NCBI GenBank assembly: GCA_000824785.1
Contig: CCNB01000044.1
Coordinates: forward strand, 1 to 64,000
Origin: Mesorhizobium plurifarium
Lineage (GTDB): Bacteria; Pseudomonadota; Alphaproteobacteria; Rhizobiales; Rhizobiaceae
Direction: 5' to 3'
Length of the DNA: 64,000 bases
Positions 7,563 to 16,850 of this stretch are shown here, piece after piece. The translations under genes were made by a program, and so were the position numbers. The notes beneath the pieces were generated by a model. That model saw only the letters and a list, made by a program, of their open reading frames with translations, was not told the origin of the DNA and made no database searches. Position 1 is the stretch's first letter. Each line of letters opens with the position of its first letter.

Positions 7563-7951
7563 GCACTCAGGATAACCCAAGTCTCGGCACATTGGTCGCC
7601 GATCTGGCGCAACAGGTGAGCACGCTCGTGCAAACGGAGGCGAGGCTCCTGAGAGCGGAGATCTCGGAGAACGCGACCAAGGCTGGCGCAGGCGCCGTCG
7701 AGGTGCTGGGCGGTGCGATATGCTTGCTCGCAGCGCTGCTGGTTTTGCTGCAGGCGCTCGTCATCGCCCTGGCCCGCCTTGGTCTGGGCGCCGGGTGGTC
7801 CGCCCTGCTCGTCGGCGTGGTGGTTGCCGTGCTGGGCGTGATCCTGTTGCGGACCGGCATGGCAAGCATGGCGCCCTCCGAGCTCGCTCCGGACCGCACA
7901 CAAGAACAGCTCAAGCGTGACGTGAACGTGATCAAGGAACAAGCGAGATGA
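7559..7951 (+). CDS. holin-superfamily membrane protein (YqjE/DUF1469-like)
   Basis: The 130-residue protein has an N-terminal amphipathic helix, two membrane helices (about residues 45-70 and 75-100), and a charged tail. This is the Phage_holin_3_6 / Actinobacterial Holin-X pattern, which despite the name is found in chromosomal stress operons together with helical and DUF3618 proteins. No phage genes lie nearby, so a lytic role is unlikely. ATGA overlaps link it to both neighbours, suggesting the three proteins work together at the inner membrane. Confidence 0.8.
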   Translation: MSTQDNPSLGTLVADLAQQVSTLVQTEARLLRAEISENATKAGAGAVEVLGGAICLLAALLVLLQALVIALARLGLGAGWSALLVGVVVAVLGVILLRTGMASMAPSELAPDRTQEQLKRDVNVIKEQAR

Positions 7952-8820
7952 CCGAGAAATCCGCAGCCGAGCTCGAACGCGAGGCGGAAGCCACGCGCGC
8001 AAGGGTGGTGGCGACCGCCGACTCCATTCGCGACAAGATGACCCCCGGCCAGCTCTTCGACGAGTTCACCGGGCTTTTCAGGGGAGGCGCGGGCTCCGAG
8101 ATGGTCCACAACCTGAAGGTCCAGGTGCGGGACAATCCGTTGCCGCTGACCGTAATCGGCGCGGGCTTGGCGTGGCTGATGTTGGGCAGCGGCACTTCCG
8201 CCGCTTCGGCTGGTAGCGATGGTCCGACGCGGCGCGATCCTAGCCTCGATCATGGAGCATTCGGCGCCGGAATGGGTTCGACGGCCACGGATGTTGCGGG
8301 CTCTGTTGCCGAAGCAGCCAGCGGAGCGGCCGGAACCGTCTCGGGAATGGCAAGCGAAGCAGCCGGCGCAGTGTCGAACATGGCAAGCAGCGCTGCGGAC
8401 ACGCTCGCGGGTTCGGCGGCAGCTACGGCCGATATGGCAACGAGCGCTACCCGCTCGGCGCATAGCCTGCTTCAGGACCAGCCTCTCGCCGCGGCTGCCG
8501 TCGGCCTCGCCATCGGAGCTGCGATCGGCGCCATGTTGCCCCACACTGAGATCGAGGATGAGCAATTGGGCGCCTATCGCGAGAGGCTTCGGGACAGTGC
8601 CGAAGAGACTTTGAAAGAAGGCCTCGACGCCGCAAAGCAAGTCGCGGCCGACGCTTACCAGACGGCGAGCGACGAAGCCGGACGGCAGGCGTCAAGCGAG
8701 GGGACGCTGGCCGACAAGGTCGGCGGCGTCGTCAAAGCCACGGCCGACAGGACCGACGAGTCGGTGCGCCAGAAGCTCTCCGATTCCGAGGCAGGTAGTC
8801 CGGCAGGACGAGTAAGCTAG
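7948..8820 (+). CDS. DUF3618 domain protein
   Basis: The 290-residue protein opens with a DUF3618 segment (residues 1-75): an ELEREAEATRARV helix, then a short amphipathic region and DNPLPLTVIGAGLAWLMLGS, which may dip into the membrane. Residues 90-180 are low-complexity Ala/Ser/Gly/Met repeats and a second weak hydrophobic segment lies near 185. The C-terminus is helical and polar. It ends the EcfG-driven operon, and its stop codon overlaps by two bases the stop of the convergent gene. The role is probably envelope or ribosome-membrane related stress adaptation, but this is not established. Confidence 0.8.
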   Translation: MTEKSAAELEREAEATRARVVATADSIRDKMTPGQLFDEFTGLFRGGAGSEMVHNLKVQVRDNPLPLTVIGAGLAWLMLGSGTSAASAGSDGPTRRDPSLDHGAFGAGMGSTATDVAGSVAEAASGAAGTVSGMASEAAGAVSNMASSAADTLAGSAAATADMATSATRSAHSLLQDQPLAAAAVGLAIGAAIGAMLPHTEIEDEQLGAYRERLRDSAEETLKEGLDAAKQVAADAYQTASDEAGRQASSEGTLADKVGGVVKATADRTDESVRQKLSDSEAGSPAGRVS

Positions 8821-9239
8821 TGAAGCTTGCCCTTGGGAGGCTTGGCGGTCAGCCACTTCATTCTGGCTTTGAGCTTCTCCTCAAGCTCCAGCGTGAGCCG
8901 GAGGATGGGATCGGGAATCGAAATCAAATCGGGTGCGGCATGCACCGGCCGCGTCTCGGCAGCCGAAACCTCGGACGCTGCTTGTGAAGCGGCCGACTTC
9001 GATAGAAGTCGCGAAAGGTGTTGCCGCTGCAGGGCGTGAACGTCTTCCAACAGCCTCAGGAAAGTCAGAGCATCCGTCGTCGGCAGGCTTTTGCTCCGCA
9101 ATCGGGTAATCCGCTCCTGCTGGCGCGCGATGTGCAGTTCGCCATGCCGAACATGCCTTTGCGCCATGCTGATGTGGTCGTCGAGAAGCATCGCGCATAA
9201 CGCGAAACCACCGATGTCGTTCCGTATCTCGCGCGACAA
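8817..9239 (-). CDS. conserved hypothetical helical protein
   Basis: The frame encodes up to 140 residues; an internal ATG near 9191 (before LLDDHISMAQRHV) is an alternative start. The middle reads HVRHGELHIARQQERITRLR, a His/Arg-rich helix common in small rhizobial proteins of unknown function, followed by a leucine-rich helix and a basic tail. There is no signal peptide or membrane helix. I do not recognise a named family. The gene converges on the DUF3618 operon with overlapping stop codons. Confidence 0.6.
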   Translation of the reverse strand: MSREIRNDIGGFALCAMLLDDHISMAQRHVRHGELHIARQQERITRLRSKSLPTTDALTFLRLLEDVHALQRQHLSRLLSKSAASQAASEVSAAETRPVHAAPDLISIPDPILRLTLELEEKLKARMKWLTAKPPKGKLH

Positions 9240-9434
9240 GAGAGGCTAAATCATCCGCGGTTCCATTTCATGACGAGTCCGCTAGCCCCTCGCCTGCCCG
9301 GTTGCATACAATCAACCAACAGCGGGATCGAGGGCGAGCCGCGCGGTGGACACCGAAAAAGTGGGCTTTGGGTGGCGATGCCAACCTTTTCTGTTCGGCT
9401 GCGTTGTCCCGAGAGAGAATCAAAGGAGAAAGCA

Positions 9435-10466
9435 ATGCCGACAAAATCCGCCAGAGCGACAAAATCCGCTACATCGATGGCATCCGCCTCACCGACCAAG
9501 TCCGCTACCGATCGCGCGGCGAGCCGGCAGCGGAGCGTTCAGCGCAAGGTCGACGCGGCCGACCGCGCCAAGCCGAACGGCAAATCCAAATCGCAGCGAG
9601 CCATGCAGGCCGGCGCCAGGCAATATCCAGCGCCGCCATTCCCCAAGCAGCATCATCCGAAGCCCGGCGAGGAATGGGCGATCGAACCGGCGCCGCTTTA
9701 CGACGCGCCGTTCTGGCGAGGGTCAGGCAAGCTGGACGGCAAGGTGGCCCTGATCACCGGCGGCGATTCCGGCATCGGCCGCGCCGTGGCGGTTCTGTTC
9801 GCGCGGGAAGGGGCGGATGTCGCGATCGCCTATCTCAGCGAGGACCGCGACGCAAAGGAGACGAAGCAGGCGGTCGAGGCTGAAGGCAGGCGCTGCATCA
9901 CGCTTCGCGGAGACGTCTCAAGGCGGACCTTTTGCCATAAGCTGGTCGAGCAGACCGTCAAGGCCTTCGGCAGGATCGACGTGCTCGTCAACAACGCGGC
10001 CTTTCAGGTTCATTCGACCGACTTCGCCGATCTCACCGAGCAGCATTTCGACACCACGCTGAAGACAAACCTCTATGGCTACTTCCACATGGCGCAGGAG
10101 GCGGTGCCGCATATGAAGCCCGGGTCGGCGATCATCAATACCGGTTCCGTCACCGGCATCGAAGGTTCGAAGGATCTGGTGGACTATTCGATGACCAAGG
10201 GCGGCATCCACGCCTTCACCCGGGCGCTCTCCGGCAATCTCATCAGCAAGGGCATCCGCGTGAACGCAGTGGCGCCTGGTCCGGTTTGGACGCCGCTCAA
10301 CCCCTCGGAGAAGGAGGCCGAGGACGTTTCGCGGTTCGGCGCCCAGACGCCGATGAAGCGGCCGGCCCAGCCGGAAGAGATTGCGCCGGCTTACGTGTTT
10401 TTGGCTTCGCCGCAATGCTCCAGTTATATCACCGGCGAGATCCTGCCCATCATCGGAGGCTACTGA
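9435..10466 (+). CDS. short-chain dehydrogenase/reductase (YghA-like)
   Basis: The ATG at 9435 follows AAAGGAG and gives 343 residues. Residues 1-55 are a low-complexity Ser/Ala/Lys/Thr leader, unusual for the family. The SDR fold follows: TGGDSGIGRAV (about 107) binds the dinucleotide, NNAA lies near 180, a Ser in NTGSVTG near 236 and Tyr/Lys in VDYSMTKGG near 250 complete the active site. The upstream segment with PAPPFPKQHHP and the overall length match the YghA / general stress protein 39 group. Substrate is unknown. No EcfG motif was found in the 195 bases upstream. It is followed closely by the YihY gene. Confidence 0.88.
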   Translation: MPTKSARATKSATSMASASPTKSATDRAASRQRSVQRKVDAADRAKPNGKSKSQRAMQAGARQYPAPPFPKQHHPKPGEEWAIEPAPLYDAPFWRGSGKLDGKVALITGGDSGIGRAVAVLFAREGADVAIAYLSEDRDAKETKQAVEAEGRRCITLRGDVSRRTFCHKLVEQTVKAFGRIDVLVNNAAFQVHSTDFADLTEQHFDTTLKTNLYGYFHMAQEAVPHMKPGSAIINTGSVTGIEGSKDLVDYSMTKGGIHAFTRALSGNLISKGIRVNAVAPGPVWTPLNPSEKEAEDVSRFGAQTPMKRPAQPEEIAPAYVFLASPQCSSYITGEILPIIGGY

Positions 10467-10505
10467 GCACCACCCGGAAAAGCCCGTTGGAGATGGGCAG
10501 CACAC

Positions 10506-11420
10506 ATGGCGCAGGACAGGAAATCGAAGACCGGCTGGCCTCAAGAGGCCTGGGCGCTGCTGAAGCAAAGCGTAAGCGGCTACATCGATGACAACGCCCT
10601 GAGCCATGGCGCGGCGATCGCCTTCTATGCCACCACCTCGCTTGCGCCGATCCTTCTGATTGTGGTGGCGGTCGCCGGCATCGTTGTCGGCAAGGACGCC
10701 GCGCAACTCGCGCTCTCGGCCGAGATATCGGGCGTCATGGGTCCGCAGAGCGCCGATCTCTTGAAGGCCACGATCGCCACCGCTTCGCGCGGGTGGTCCG
10801 GCACGGTGGCCACGATCATCGGGCTGGTGACGCTCCTGATAACGGCCTCCGGCGTCTTCGGCGAGATGCAGCAGTCGCTGAACAAGATCTGGAAAGTCGA
10901 GCCGAGCGACATGTCGCTTTCGAGCCTTGTGCGGGCGCGGATGGCAAGCCTTGGTCTCGTGGCCGCGCTCGGCTTCATGCTGCTCGTGTCGCTCGCGGCG
11001 AGCACGGCCATCTCGGCATTGAGCGACGCGATCAACCAGCGCCTGCCGTTCGGGGAACTGATCGTGAGTTCCATCAACACGATCGTTTCGTTCCTGCTGG
11101 TCGCCTTGCTCTTCGCGGCGATCTACAAAGTCCTGCCGGACCGCAGCCTCACCTGGCGGGACGTCGGCGTCGGCGCCCTGGTCACCGCGCTTCTGTTCAC
11201 CATCGGAAAGTCGCTGATCGGCTGGTACATCGGCAGCAGTTCGATCGCGACCTCCTACGGCGCCGCAGGTGCGCTGATGGTGGTGTTGCTGTGGGTCTAT
11301 TACTCGGCTCAGATTTTTCTGTTCGGCGCCGAAATCACGCGTGCCTATTCGGTGAGCAGCGGAAGCCGCGCCGATCTCGCGCCGGTTGTGAAGCAAAATG
11401 TCGAAAAGACACGAAGTTGA
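10506..11420 (+). CDS. YihY/BrkB family membrane protein
   Basis: The 304-residue protein has six membrane helices and typical YihY features: HGAAIAFYATTSLAPILL near residue 38, a helix-kinked ITASGVFGEMQQSLNKIW near 118, and a C-terminal YGAAGALMVVLLWVYYSAQI. The family was once called ribonuclease BN or virulence factor BrkB; its true function is unsettled. It starts 39 bases after the SDR gene and may share its transcript. Confidence 0.88.
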   Translation: MAQDRKSKTGWPQEAWALLKQSVSGYIDDNALSHGAAIAFYATTSLAPILLIVVAVAGIVVGKDAAQLALSAEISGVMGPQSADLLKATIATASRGWSGTVATIIGLVTLLITASGVFGEMQQSLNKIWKVEPSDMSLSSLVRARMASLGLVAALGFMLLVSLAASTAISALSDAINQRLPFGELIVSSINTIVSFLLVALLFAAIYKVLPDRSLTWRDVGVGALVTALLFTIGKSLIGWYIGSSSIATSYGAAGALMVVLLWVYYSAQIFLFGAEITRAYSVSSGSRADLAPVVKQNVEKTRS

Positions 11421-11486
11421 CCAATCGCCACGTGCTTGACAACGGAGCTAACTTTCCGGCCTGACCTGCACGATCGAGTGCCCTAT

Positions 11487-11512
11487 GGAACCGAGCGCCC
11501 GTTAAACGACTT
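11487..11512 (+). promoter_or_regulatory. weak EcfG-like motif before CheB gene
   Basis: GGAAC at 11487-11491 is followed by ACTT at 11509-11512 (N17). The -10 match is poor, but the position, 35 bases before the ATG at 11547, is right for a promoter. Confidence 0.3.
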
Positions 11513-11546
11513 ATGGTTTTAGGGCGGGGGCAATTCTAAGGGTGAC

Positions 11547-12647
11547 ATGGCCGACGATCGAAACCGCATTTCACCTGCTCGCGAAACGGCGACAGGCTCG
11601 CGGCGACCCAGCGCGCGCAACCGCTCCGTTATCGTCATCGGCGCCTCCGCCGGCGGGGTTGAGGCTCTAAAGAAGATAGTGAGCGATCTTCCCGCCGATT
11701 TGCCCGCGGCCGTGTTCATAGTGATTCATGTCGGCCAGGTCAGCTATCTGCCGGGAATTCTCCAGCGCATCGCGACGCTCGAGACCTCCGTGGCCGAGAA
11801 CGGCGCAGGAATCGAAACCGGCAACATTTATGTCGCGCCTCCCGGAGCTCACCTCCTGCTTCATGACGACCACATGATGCTGCGTCGCGGGCCGCGCGAA
11901 AACCTCGCCCGGCCGGCGATAGACCCGCTGTTCCGCTCGGCGGCGCTGAGCTACGGCGCGAGCGTCATCGGCGTACTGCTGTCGGGCGCGCTTTCCGACG
12001 GCACAGCCGGCCTGAGGGCCATCAAGTCTGTGGGCGGTCTCGCGGTGGTCCAGCACCCCAAGGACACGCTGGTACCTTCCATGGTGGAAAGCGCGCTGCG
12101 TTATGTTGAAATCGATCATTGCGAACCTGCCGCCAAGCTCGGCGGCTTGTTGGCGCAGCTGGCGGCTGAGCCGGCCGGCGAGACCTTGCCGGCCCCACAG
12201 ACGGTCAGGCTGGAGGCCGCAATCGCGGCACAGGAGCATTCGACGATGAAAGACGCAGATCGACTTGGGCAGCTGTCGGTGTTTACATGCCCGGAATGCC
12301 ACGGGCCGTTGTGGGAGATCGAAGACGGTGACATGTTGCGCTATCGGTGCCATACCGGGCACGCTTTCACCGCCGACGCCGTGATGGAGGCGCAGGCGAT
12401 CGAGGCGGACGAGATCCTGTGGGGCTTGCTGCGGGCGCATCAGCAACGGGCGGAGTTCGCCCGGCGCATGGCTCAGCGGGAAAAGGCGCAGAGCCGTGCC
12501 ACACTCGCCAGCGAGTTCGGCAAGCGGGCGAGGGAATACGAAGCGGATGCCGCTGTCATCGAGCGCATCCTGGAAAGCAGGCGGGCACAGGTAACAGGCA
12601 ATGGCGCAGGCGGCGAGGAAGGCAAGCAAAAAGAAAGCAAGCGCTAG
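11547..12647 (+). CDS. CheB-type methylesterase without receiver domain
   Basis: The 366-residue protein lacks a response-regulator domain. Residues 25-215 form a CheB methylesterase with the nucleophile in GASAGG (about 31), a His in IVIHVG, and an Asp in GALSDGTAGL. After a linker, residues 248-275 contain CPECHGPLWE and RCHTGHAF, a Cys/His set that could bind zinc. A helical tail follows. No methyl-accepting chemotaxis receptor or flagellar gene is nearby, so it more likely belongs to a signalling module with the CheB-CheR-kinase fusion that overlaps its 3' end by 47 bases. Confidence 0.88.
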   Translation: MADDRNRISPARETATGSRRPSARNRSVIVIGASAGGVEALKKIVSDLPADLPAAVFIVIHVGQVSYLPGILQRIATLETSVAENGAGIETGNIYVAPPGAHLLLHDDHMMLRRGPRENLARPAIDPLFRSAALSYGASVIGVLLSGALSDGTAGLRAIKSVGGLAVVQHPKDTLVPSMVESALRYVEIDHCEPAAKLGGLLAQLAAEPAGETLPAPQTVRLEAAIAAQEHSTMKDADRLGQLSVFTCPECHGPLWEIEDGDMLRYRCHTGHAFTADAVMEAQAIEADEILWGLLRAHQQRAEFARRMAQREKAQSRATLASEFGKRAREYEADAAVIERILESRRAQVTGNGAGGEEGKQKESKR

Positions 12648-15600
12648 CTCGCGCGACGGCGCGAAAGAGGCCGCGCCCTTCCCGATCATAGGCATCGGCG
12701 CGTCGGCCGGCGGCATCGCGGCACTGCAGCAATTCTTCCCCCAGGTGCCGGCCGACAGCGGCTTTGCCTATGTGGTGATTCAACATCTCGACGCCGAGCA
12801 CGAAAGCGTCCTTGCCAGCATCATCCAGCGCTCCACCGCGATCGAAACGCAAACCGTGGCCGAGGGCATGGATATCGAGCCCGACAAGATCTACGTCACA
12901 CCCCCAGGTGTGTCGGTGATGCTGCGCGGCCAGCATTTCCATATGGCCAAGATGGTTGCGACGCGCGCCAGGCGGACGCCGATCGACGATTTCTTCACCT
13001 CCATGGCCGAGGAGCAGTCGGAACAGGCGGCCGGGATCATTCTTTCCGGAACCGGCAGCGACGGCACGATTGGACTGAGGGCAATCAAGGAGCGTGGTGG
13101 CCTGACGCTGGCGCAGGAAAGCGCCGAATATGACGGCATGATGCGCAGCGCCGTGCACAGCGGCCTTGTCGACATGGTGATGCCAGTCGATGAGATGGCA
13201 TCAAAGCTGATTGGTTATTTCAATCACGCCAACCGCAATGAAAGCGAGCGCGACCGCCGCAAGCGCGATGTAGCCGACCAGCTTTCGCGCATCGCGGCGC
13301 TGCTGCGCGTGCGAACCGGTCATGATTTCAGCGGCTACAAGGACAACACCATCCTTAGGCGCATCCAGCGCCGCATGCAGGTGCTGCAGATCGACGACCC
13401 GTCCGCCTTTTACGAGCGCCTGCGCGACGAGCCCCAACAGGTCGATCTGCTCTTCCAGGATCTTTTGATCGGCGTCACCAGCTTCTTCCGCGACGAGCAG
13501 GCCTTCGATGTCCTGGAGAGACTTGTCATTCCCCGGCTGTTCGAGGACCGCAAGCCCGACGAGACGATCCGCGTATGGGTGCCGGGCTGCGCCACGGGCG
13601 AAGAGGCCTATTCGATCGCCATGCTGCTCAAGGAGGCCGCGCCGCGCGGCGCCGCCTCGCCCAATCTGCAGATCTTCGCCACCGACATCGACGAGCGCGC
13701 GCTGGAGGTGGCTCGCGCCGGCCGGTATCCGGCGACGATCGCCAGCGACATCACGCCGAAGCGGCTGAAGGAGTTCTTCTCCCGCGAGGACGGCACTTAC
13801 CGCATCGCCGCCGAATTGCGGGAAATCTGTTTGTTTTCGGCGCACAATCTGTTGCGCGACCCGCCCTTTTCGAAGCTCGACCTGATCGCCTGCCGCAACC
13901 TCCTGATCTATATGGGACCGGAACTGCAGGAAAAAATCGTCCCGATCTTCCATTACGCGCTGCGCAACAACGGCTATCTCTTCCTCGGATCGTCGGAGAA
14001 CGTCACGCGGCACGCCCGCCTCTTCTCCACCATCGACAAGACGAGCCGGATTTTCCAGAAGCGCGGCGGAGTGACGCCGCACCGGCTGCCCGAATTCCCG
14101 CTCGCCGCCGCCGCCAGGCAGACGGCGCCCAATGTGCGCCAGCGGACGACGAACGGAACGTTGCAGGAGGTGGCGGAGCGTCTGCTCGTCGAGCGATTTG
14201 CGCCGGCCTATGTGGTGGTCAACGCCGGCGGCGAATTGATGCACAGTTCGGGCGGCACCGGCAAATATCTCGAGCTCGCCGCGGGCGCCCCCGACCACAA
14301 CGTCTTTTCCATGGCAAGGCGGGGCCTTCGCATGGATCTGCGTGCCGCGCTCCACAAGGCGGCCAGCACCGGACAGGTGGCGATCCAGAACAAGATCACC
14401 GTCGGCACCAATGGCGGCCGCCAGACGATCAGCCTGGCCGTGCAGCCACTGCCCTCCGACGGCTCGTCGGACCCGCTCTACATGCTGGTCTTCCGTGACG
14501 TCGGCGGCATCAAGCCGGAGTCGGAGGACGAGCCGGTCCACACGACCGACGATGTGGAAAGCGCCAATGTCAGCCAGCTCGAAAGGGAGTTGAGAGAAAC
14601 CAAGGAGCGGTTGCAGATCACGACGGAGGAGCTCGAATCCTCCAATGAGGAGCTGAAATCCTCCAACGAGGAGTTGTCCTCCATCAACGAGGAGCTGCAA
14701 TCGTCCAACGAGGAGCTGGAGACCTCGAAGGAAGAGCTGCAGTCGATCAATGAGGAACTGCAGACGGTCAATGCCGAGCTCAATATCCGCGTCGACGAGC
14801 TCAGCCGCGCCAACAACGATATGGCGAACCTGCTCGAAAGCACGCAGATCGCCACCGTGTTCCTCGACCGCGACCTTTGCATCAAGAGCTTCACGCCGAC
14901 GGCGCGCGACCTGTTCAGGCTGGTCGAAAGCGATGTCGGCCGGCCGCTCGCACATGTGCGCCCGCGTTTTCCCGCCGACGGCCTGCAGACTGACATGGAG
15001 CAGGTGCTGCAGCGGCTCGGCACCATTGAGCGGCAGGTCGCGGGCACCGACAACGGCAGGCGCTACATCATGCGCGTCCTGCCTTACCGCACGGTCGATA
15101 ACGTCATCGCCGGCGTGGTCGTCACCTTCGTCGACGTCACCCAGATCGCGCGGGCGGAGGAAAGAATCGGCGTGCTCTCGCATGATTTGCGCAATCGGGT
15201 CGAAAGCCTCGAAACCCTGCTCGACCTGGTGCCGGTCGGTATCTTCATCGCCGAGGACGGCGGCGGCGCGGAGATACGCGCCAATCGGCGTGCGGTGGAG
15301 CTCGCGGGACTGCGCGCCACCGGAGACAAGCTAATCCCTGTCCCTGCTACCCTGCCGCTGACGCTCAACGGGGCCAAAGTGGATGCCGACGACCAGCCTC
15401 TGTTCAAGGCGATCCGAACCGGCAAGGCAATCCCAGCCTATGAAGCGAGAATTCTGCGCGAGGACGGCTCCGGCATCGACGTCATGATGTCGGCCAACCC
15501 CCTGTTCGACGAAAATGGCACGGTGCGTGGCGCCATAGCGACGCTGGTCGACATATCCAGCCACAAGGAAGCCGAGCGCGCCCAGGAGAGGCTGCTGCAT

Positions 15601-16164
15601 GAGCTGCAGCATCGGGTGAAGAACATCCTCGCGACGATCACCGCGCTGGCCGGGCGTATGATCCGCTCGTCAAGCTCGATGGGGGAGTTCGCGGCCTCGT
15701 TCCATGAGCGACTGCACGCCATGGCCCGCACGCATGAGGTGCTGTCCTCCCATAATTGGGGCGATGCTGACCTGGAGCAGCTGCTCAGGGCGACATTTTC
15801 TCCCTACAACAGCGCGGAACGCCAGAACCTCGTTGTCCATGGCCCGTCATTCCATCTCGATGCGGCAACGGCGGCCGCACTGGGCATGGTGTTCTTCGAG
15901 CTTGCCAGCAACGCCGCCAAATATGGAGCCCTTTCCGCAGACACCGGCCGCGTCGAAGTCTCCTGGGACGTTACAAAGCCTGGCATGCTGTCGATTCACT
16001 GGAAGGAAGTGGGCGGCCCGGCCGTGCGGGAGCCGTCGCGAAGGAATTTTGGAACCACTTTCATCCAGCAGAGTTTAGAGTACGAGTTGGGAGGGAACAT
16101 TTCTTTGGATTTCAGGCCCGCCGGCCTGGAGTGTCTGCTTGAGATTCCCCTATCCCGGACGTAA
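12601..16164 (+). CDS. CheB-CheR-PAS-HWE histidine kinase fusion
   Basis: The 1187-residue protein combines CheB methylesterase (residues 25-215, GIGASAGG at about 30), CheR methyltransferase (225-490, WVPGCATGEEAYS at about 323), a degenerate PAS-like region (510-620), a Glu-rich heptad coiled coil (about 666-735), two PAS domains (about 745-850 and 870-975) and an HWE/HisKA2 kinase (985-1187). Kinase landmarks are the phospho-acceptor His in ELQHRVKN (about 1002), FFELASNAAKYGAL as N box, and the His-Trp-x-Glu signature near 1140. It is soluble. HWE kinases feed general-stress or light responses in this class, so a link to the EcfG pathway through the next gene is plausible but inferred. 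Confidence 0.92.
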   Translation: MAQAARKASKKKASASSRDGAKEAAPFPIIGIGASAGGIAALQQFFPQVPADSGFAYVVIQHLDAEHESVLASIIQRSTAIETQTVAEGMDIEPDKIYVTPPGVSVMLRGQHFHMAKMVATRARRTPIDDFFTSMAEEQSEQAAGIILSGTGSDGTIGLRAIKERGGLTLAQESAEYDGMMRSAVHSGLVDMVMPVDEMASKLIGYFNHANRNESERDRRKRDVADQLSRIAALLRVRTGHDFSGYKDNTILRRIQRRMQVLQIDDPSAFYERLRDEPQQVDLLFQDLLIGVTSFFRDEQAFDVLERLVIPRLFEDRKPDETIRVWVPGCATGEEAYSIAMLLKEAAPRGAASPNLQIFATDIDERALEVARAGRYPATIASDITPKRLKEFFSREDGTYRIAAELREICLFSAHNLLRDPPFSKLDLIACRNLLIYMGPELQEKIVPIFHYALRNNGYLFLGSSENVTRHARLFSTIDKTSRIFQKRGGVTPHRLPEFPLAAAARQTAPNVRQRTTNGTLQEVAERLLVERFAPAYVVVNAGGELMHSSGGTGKYLELAAGAPDHNVFSMARRGLRMDLRAALHKAASTGQVAIQNKITVGTNGGRQTISLAVQPLPSDGSSDPLYMLVFRDVGGIKPESEDEPVHTTDDVESANVSQLERELRETKERLQITTEELESSNEELKSSNEELSSINEELQSSNEELETSKEELQSINEELQTVNAELNIRVDELSRANNDMANLLESTQIATVFLDRDLCIKSFTPTARDLFRLVESDVGRPLAHVRPRFPADGLQTDMEQVLQRLGTIERQVAGTDNGRRYIMRVLPYRTVDNVIAGVVVTFVDVTQIARAEERIGVLSHDLRNRVESLETLLDLVPVGIFIAEDGGGAEIRANRRAVELAGLRATGDKLIPVPATLPLTLNGAKVDADDQPLFKAIRTGKAIPAYEARILREDGSGIDVMMSANPLFDENGTVRGAIATLVDISSHKEAERAQERLLHELQHRVKNILATITALAGRMIRSSSSMGEFAASFHERLHAMARTHEVLSSHNWGDADLEQLLRATFSPYNSAERQNLVVHGPSFHLDAATAAALGMVFFELASNAAKYGALSADTGRVEVSWDVTKPGMLSIHWKEVGGPAVREPSRRNFGTTFIQQSLEYELGGNISLDFRPAGLECLLEIPLSRT

Positions 16165-16189
16165 GCCTCGAGCCGTTGTCCAGCCACGC

Positions 16190-16570
16190 ATGAACAAGAG
16201 CGCTCCACTATCGGGCCTGCGCATCCTCGTCGTCGAGGACGCTTTCCTGGTTGCGCTGGATCTTTCGGACGAGTTGACCGAAGCAGGGTGCGATGTCGTC
16301 GGTCCCGCGCCCTCCGTCAAACAGGCGCTCGAGCAGATCGACGGCGTCGAGTTGGATGGGGCAGTGCTCGACGTCAACCTGCAAGGCGAACGCAGTTTTC
16401 CCCTCGCCGAATACCTCGCCGCTCGCGACGTGCCGTTTGTTTTCCTGACCGGTTATGACAGCGCCACCGTTTTTCCCGATCAGTTCCGCAATTCGCCGAG
16501 ATTGTCGAAGCCGGTCGAGACCAGATTGCTCATCGAAGCGGTTTCACGTTTCAGCCAGCACAAGGATTGA
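16190..16570 (+). CDS. single-domain response regulator
   Basis: The 126-residue protein is one receiver domain: acidic pocket VVEDAF near residue 17, the phospho-acceptor Asp in VLDVNL near 61, Thr in FLTGYD near 88 and Lys-Pro near 109. It has no output domain. It starts 26 bases after the HWE kinase and is its likely phosphorylation partner, acting as phosphate sink or intermediate. The ribosome site is weak. Another receiver of the same type lies at 47274. Confidence 0.88.
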   Translation: MNKSAPLSGLRILVVEDAFLVALDLSDELTEAGCDVVGPAPSVKQALEQIDGVELDGAVLDVNLQGERSFPLAEYLAARDVPFVFLTGYDSATVFPDQFRNSPRLSKPVETRLLIEAVSRFSQHKD

Positions 16571-16750
16571 CGTCTCGCGGGTTTCTCTCCCGCAGCAACA
16601 CCTTTTTAGCCGCTGCTGCCAAGGCATGCACCTGGGCCAACCAGGGGTTGACGCTTTCCTCTGCCCATGCCGTCACGACCGGTCCATGACCACAACAGAT
16701 TCAGCTTGCGGGAGGCGACGCCTGACAGCCGGATCAGCCGACCTTGCGGC

Positions 16751-16776
16751 GGAACAAAACATCTGATTGCACGGTT
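16751..16776 (+). promoter_or_regulatory. EcfG-type promoter (GGAAC-N17-GGTT)
   Basis: GGAAC at 16751-16755 and GGTT at 16773-16776. It would start transcription near 16785, upstream of the NRAMP-like ATG at 16851. The stretch from 16571 to this site holds no convincing gene. Confidence 0.55.
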
Positions 16777-16850
16777 CGGCCCAGGACGCAAAGGCGGCAC
16801 CCACTCACGCGTGTTCGGCCGATCCTTTTTCGACGGCACGAGCGCAAGCG

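Noticed and set aside
7559..7951. Holin-like gene as sign of a prophage
   Set aside because: No other phage gene is present, and this holin-superfamily type is common in chromosomal stress operons.
9918..11396. 492-codon minus-strand frame opposite the SDR and YihY genes
   Set aside because: Composition is typical of an antisense shadow, and both plus-strand genes carry full sets of family motifs.
14620..14790. Repetitive DNA with recurring gaggagctg-like units
   Set aside because: The repeats follow the codon pattern of a Glu-rich heptad coiled coil in the kinase fusion, so they are protein structure, not a DNA repeat or CRISPR.
13201..15183. Long open frame (660 codons) on the minus strand opposite the CheB-CheR-kinase gene
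   Set aside because: Its residues are Arg/His/Gln-rich with no motif, and the plus-strand protein has clear domains throughout. It is a GC-rich antisense artefact.
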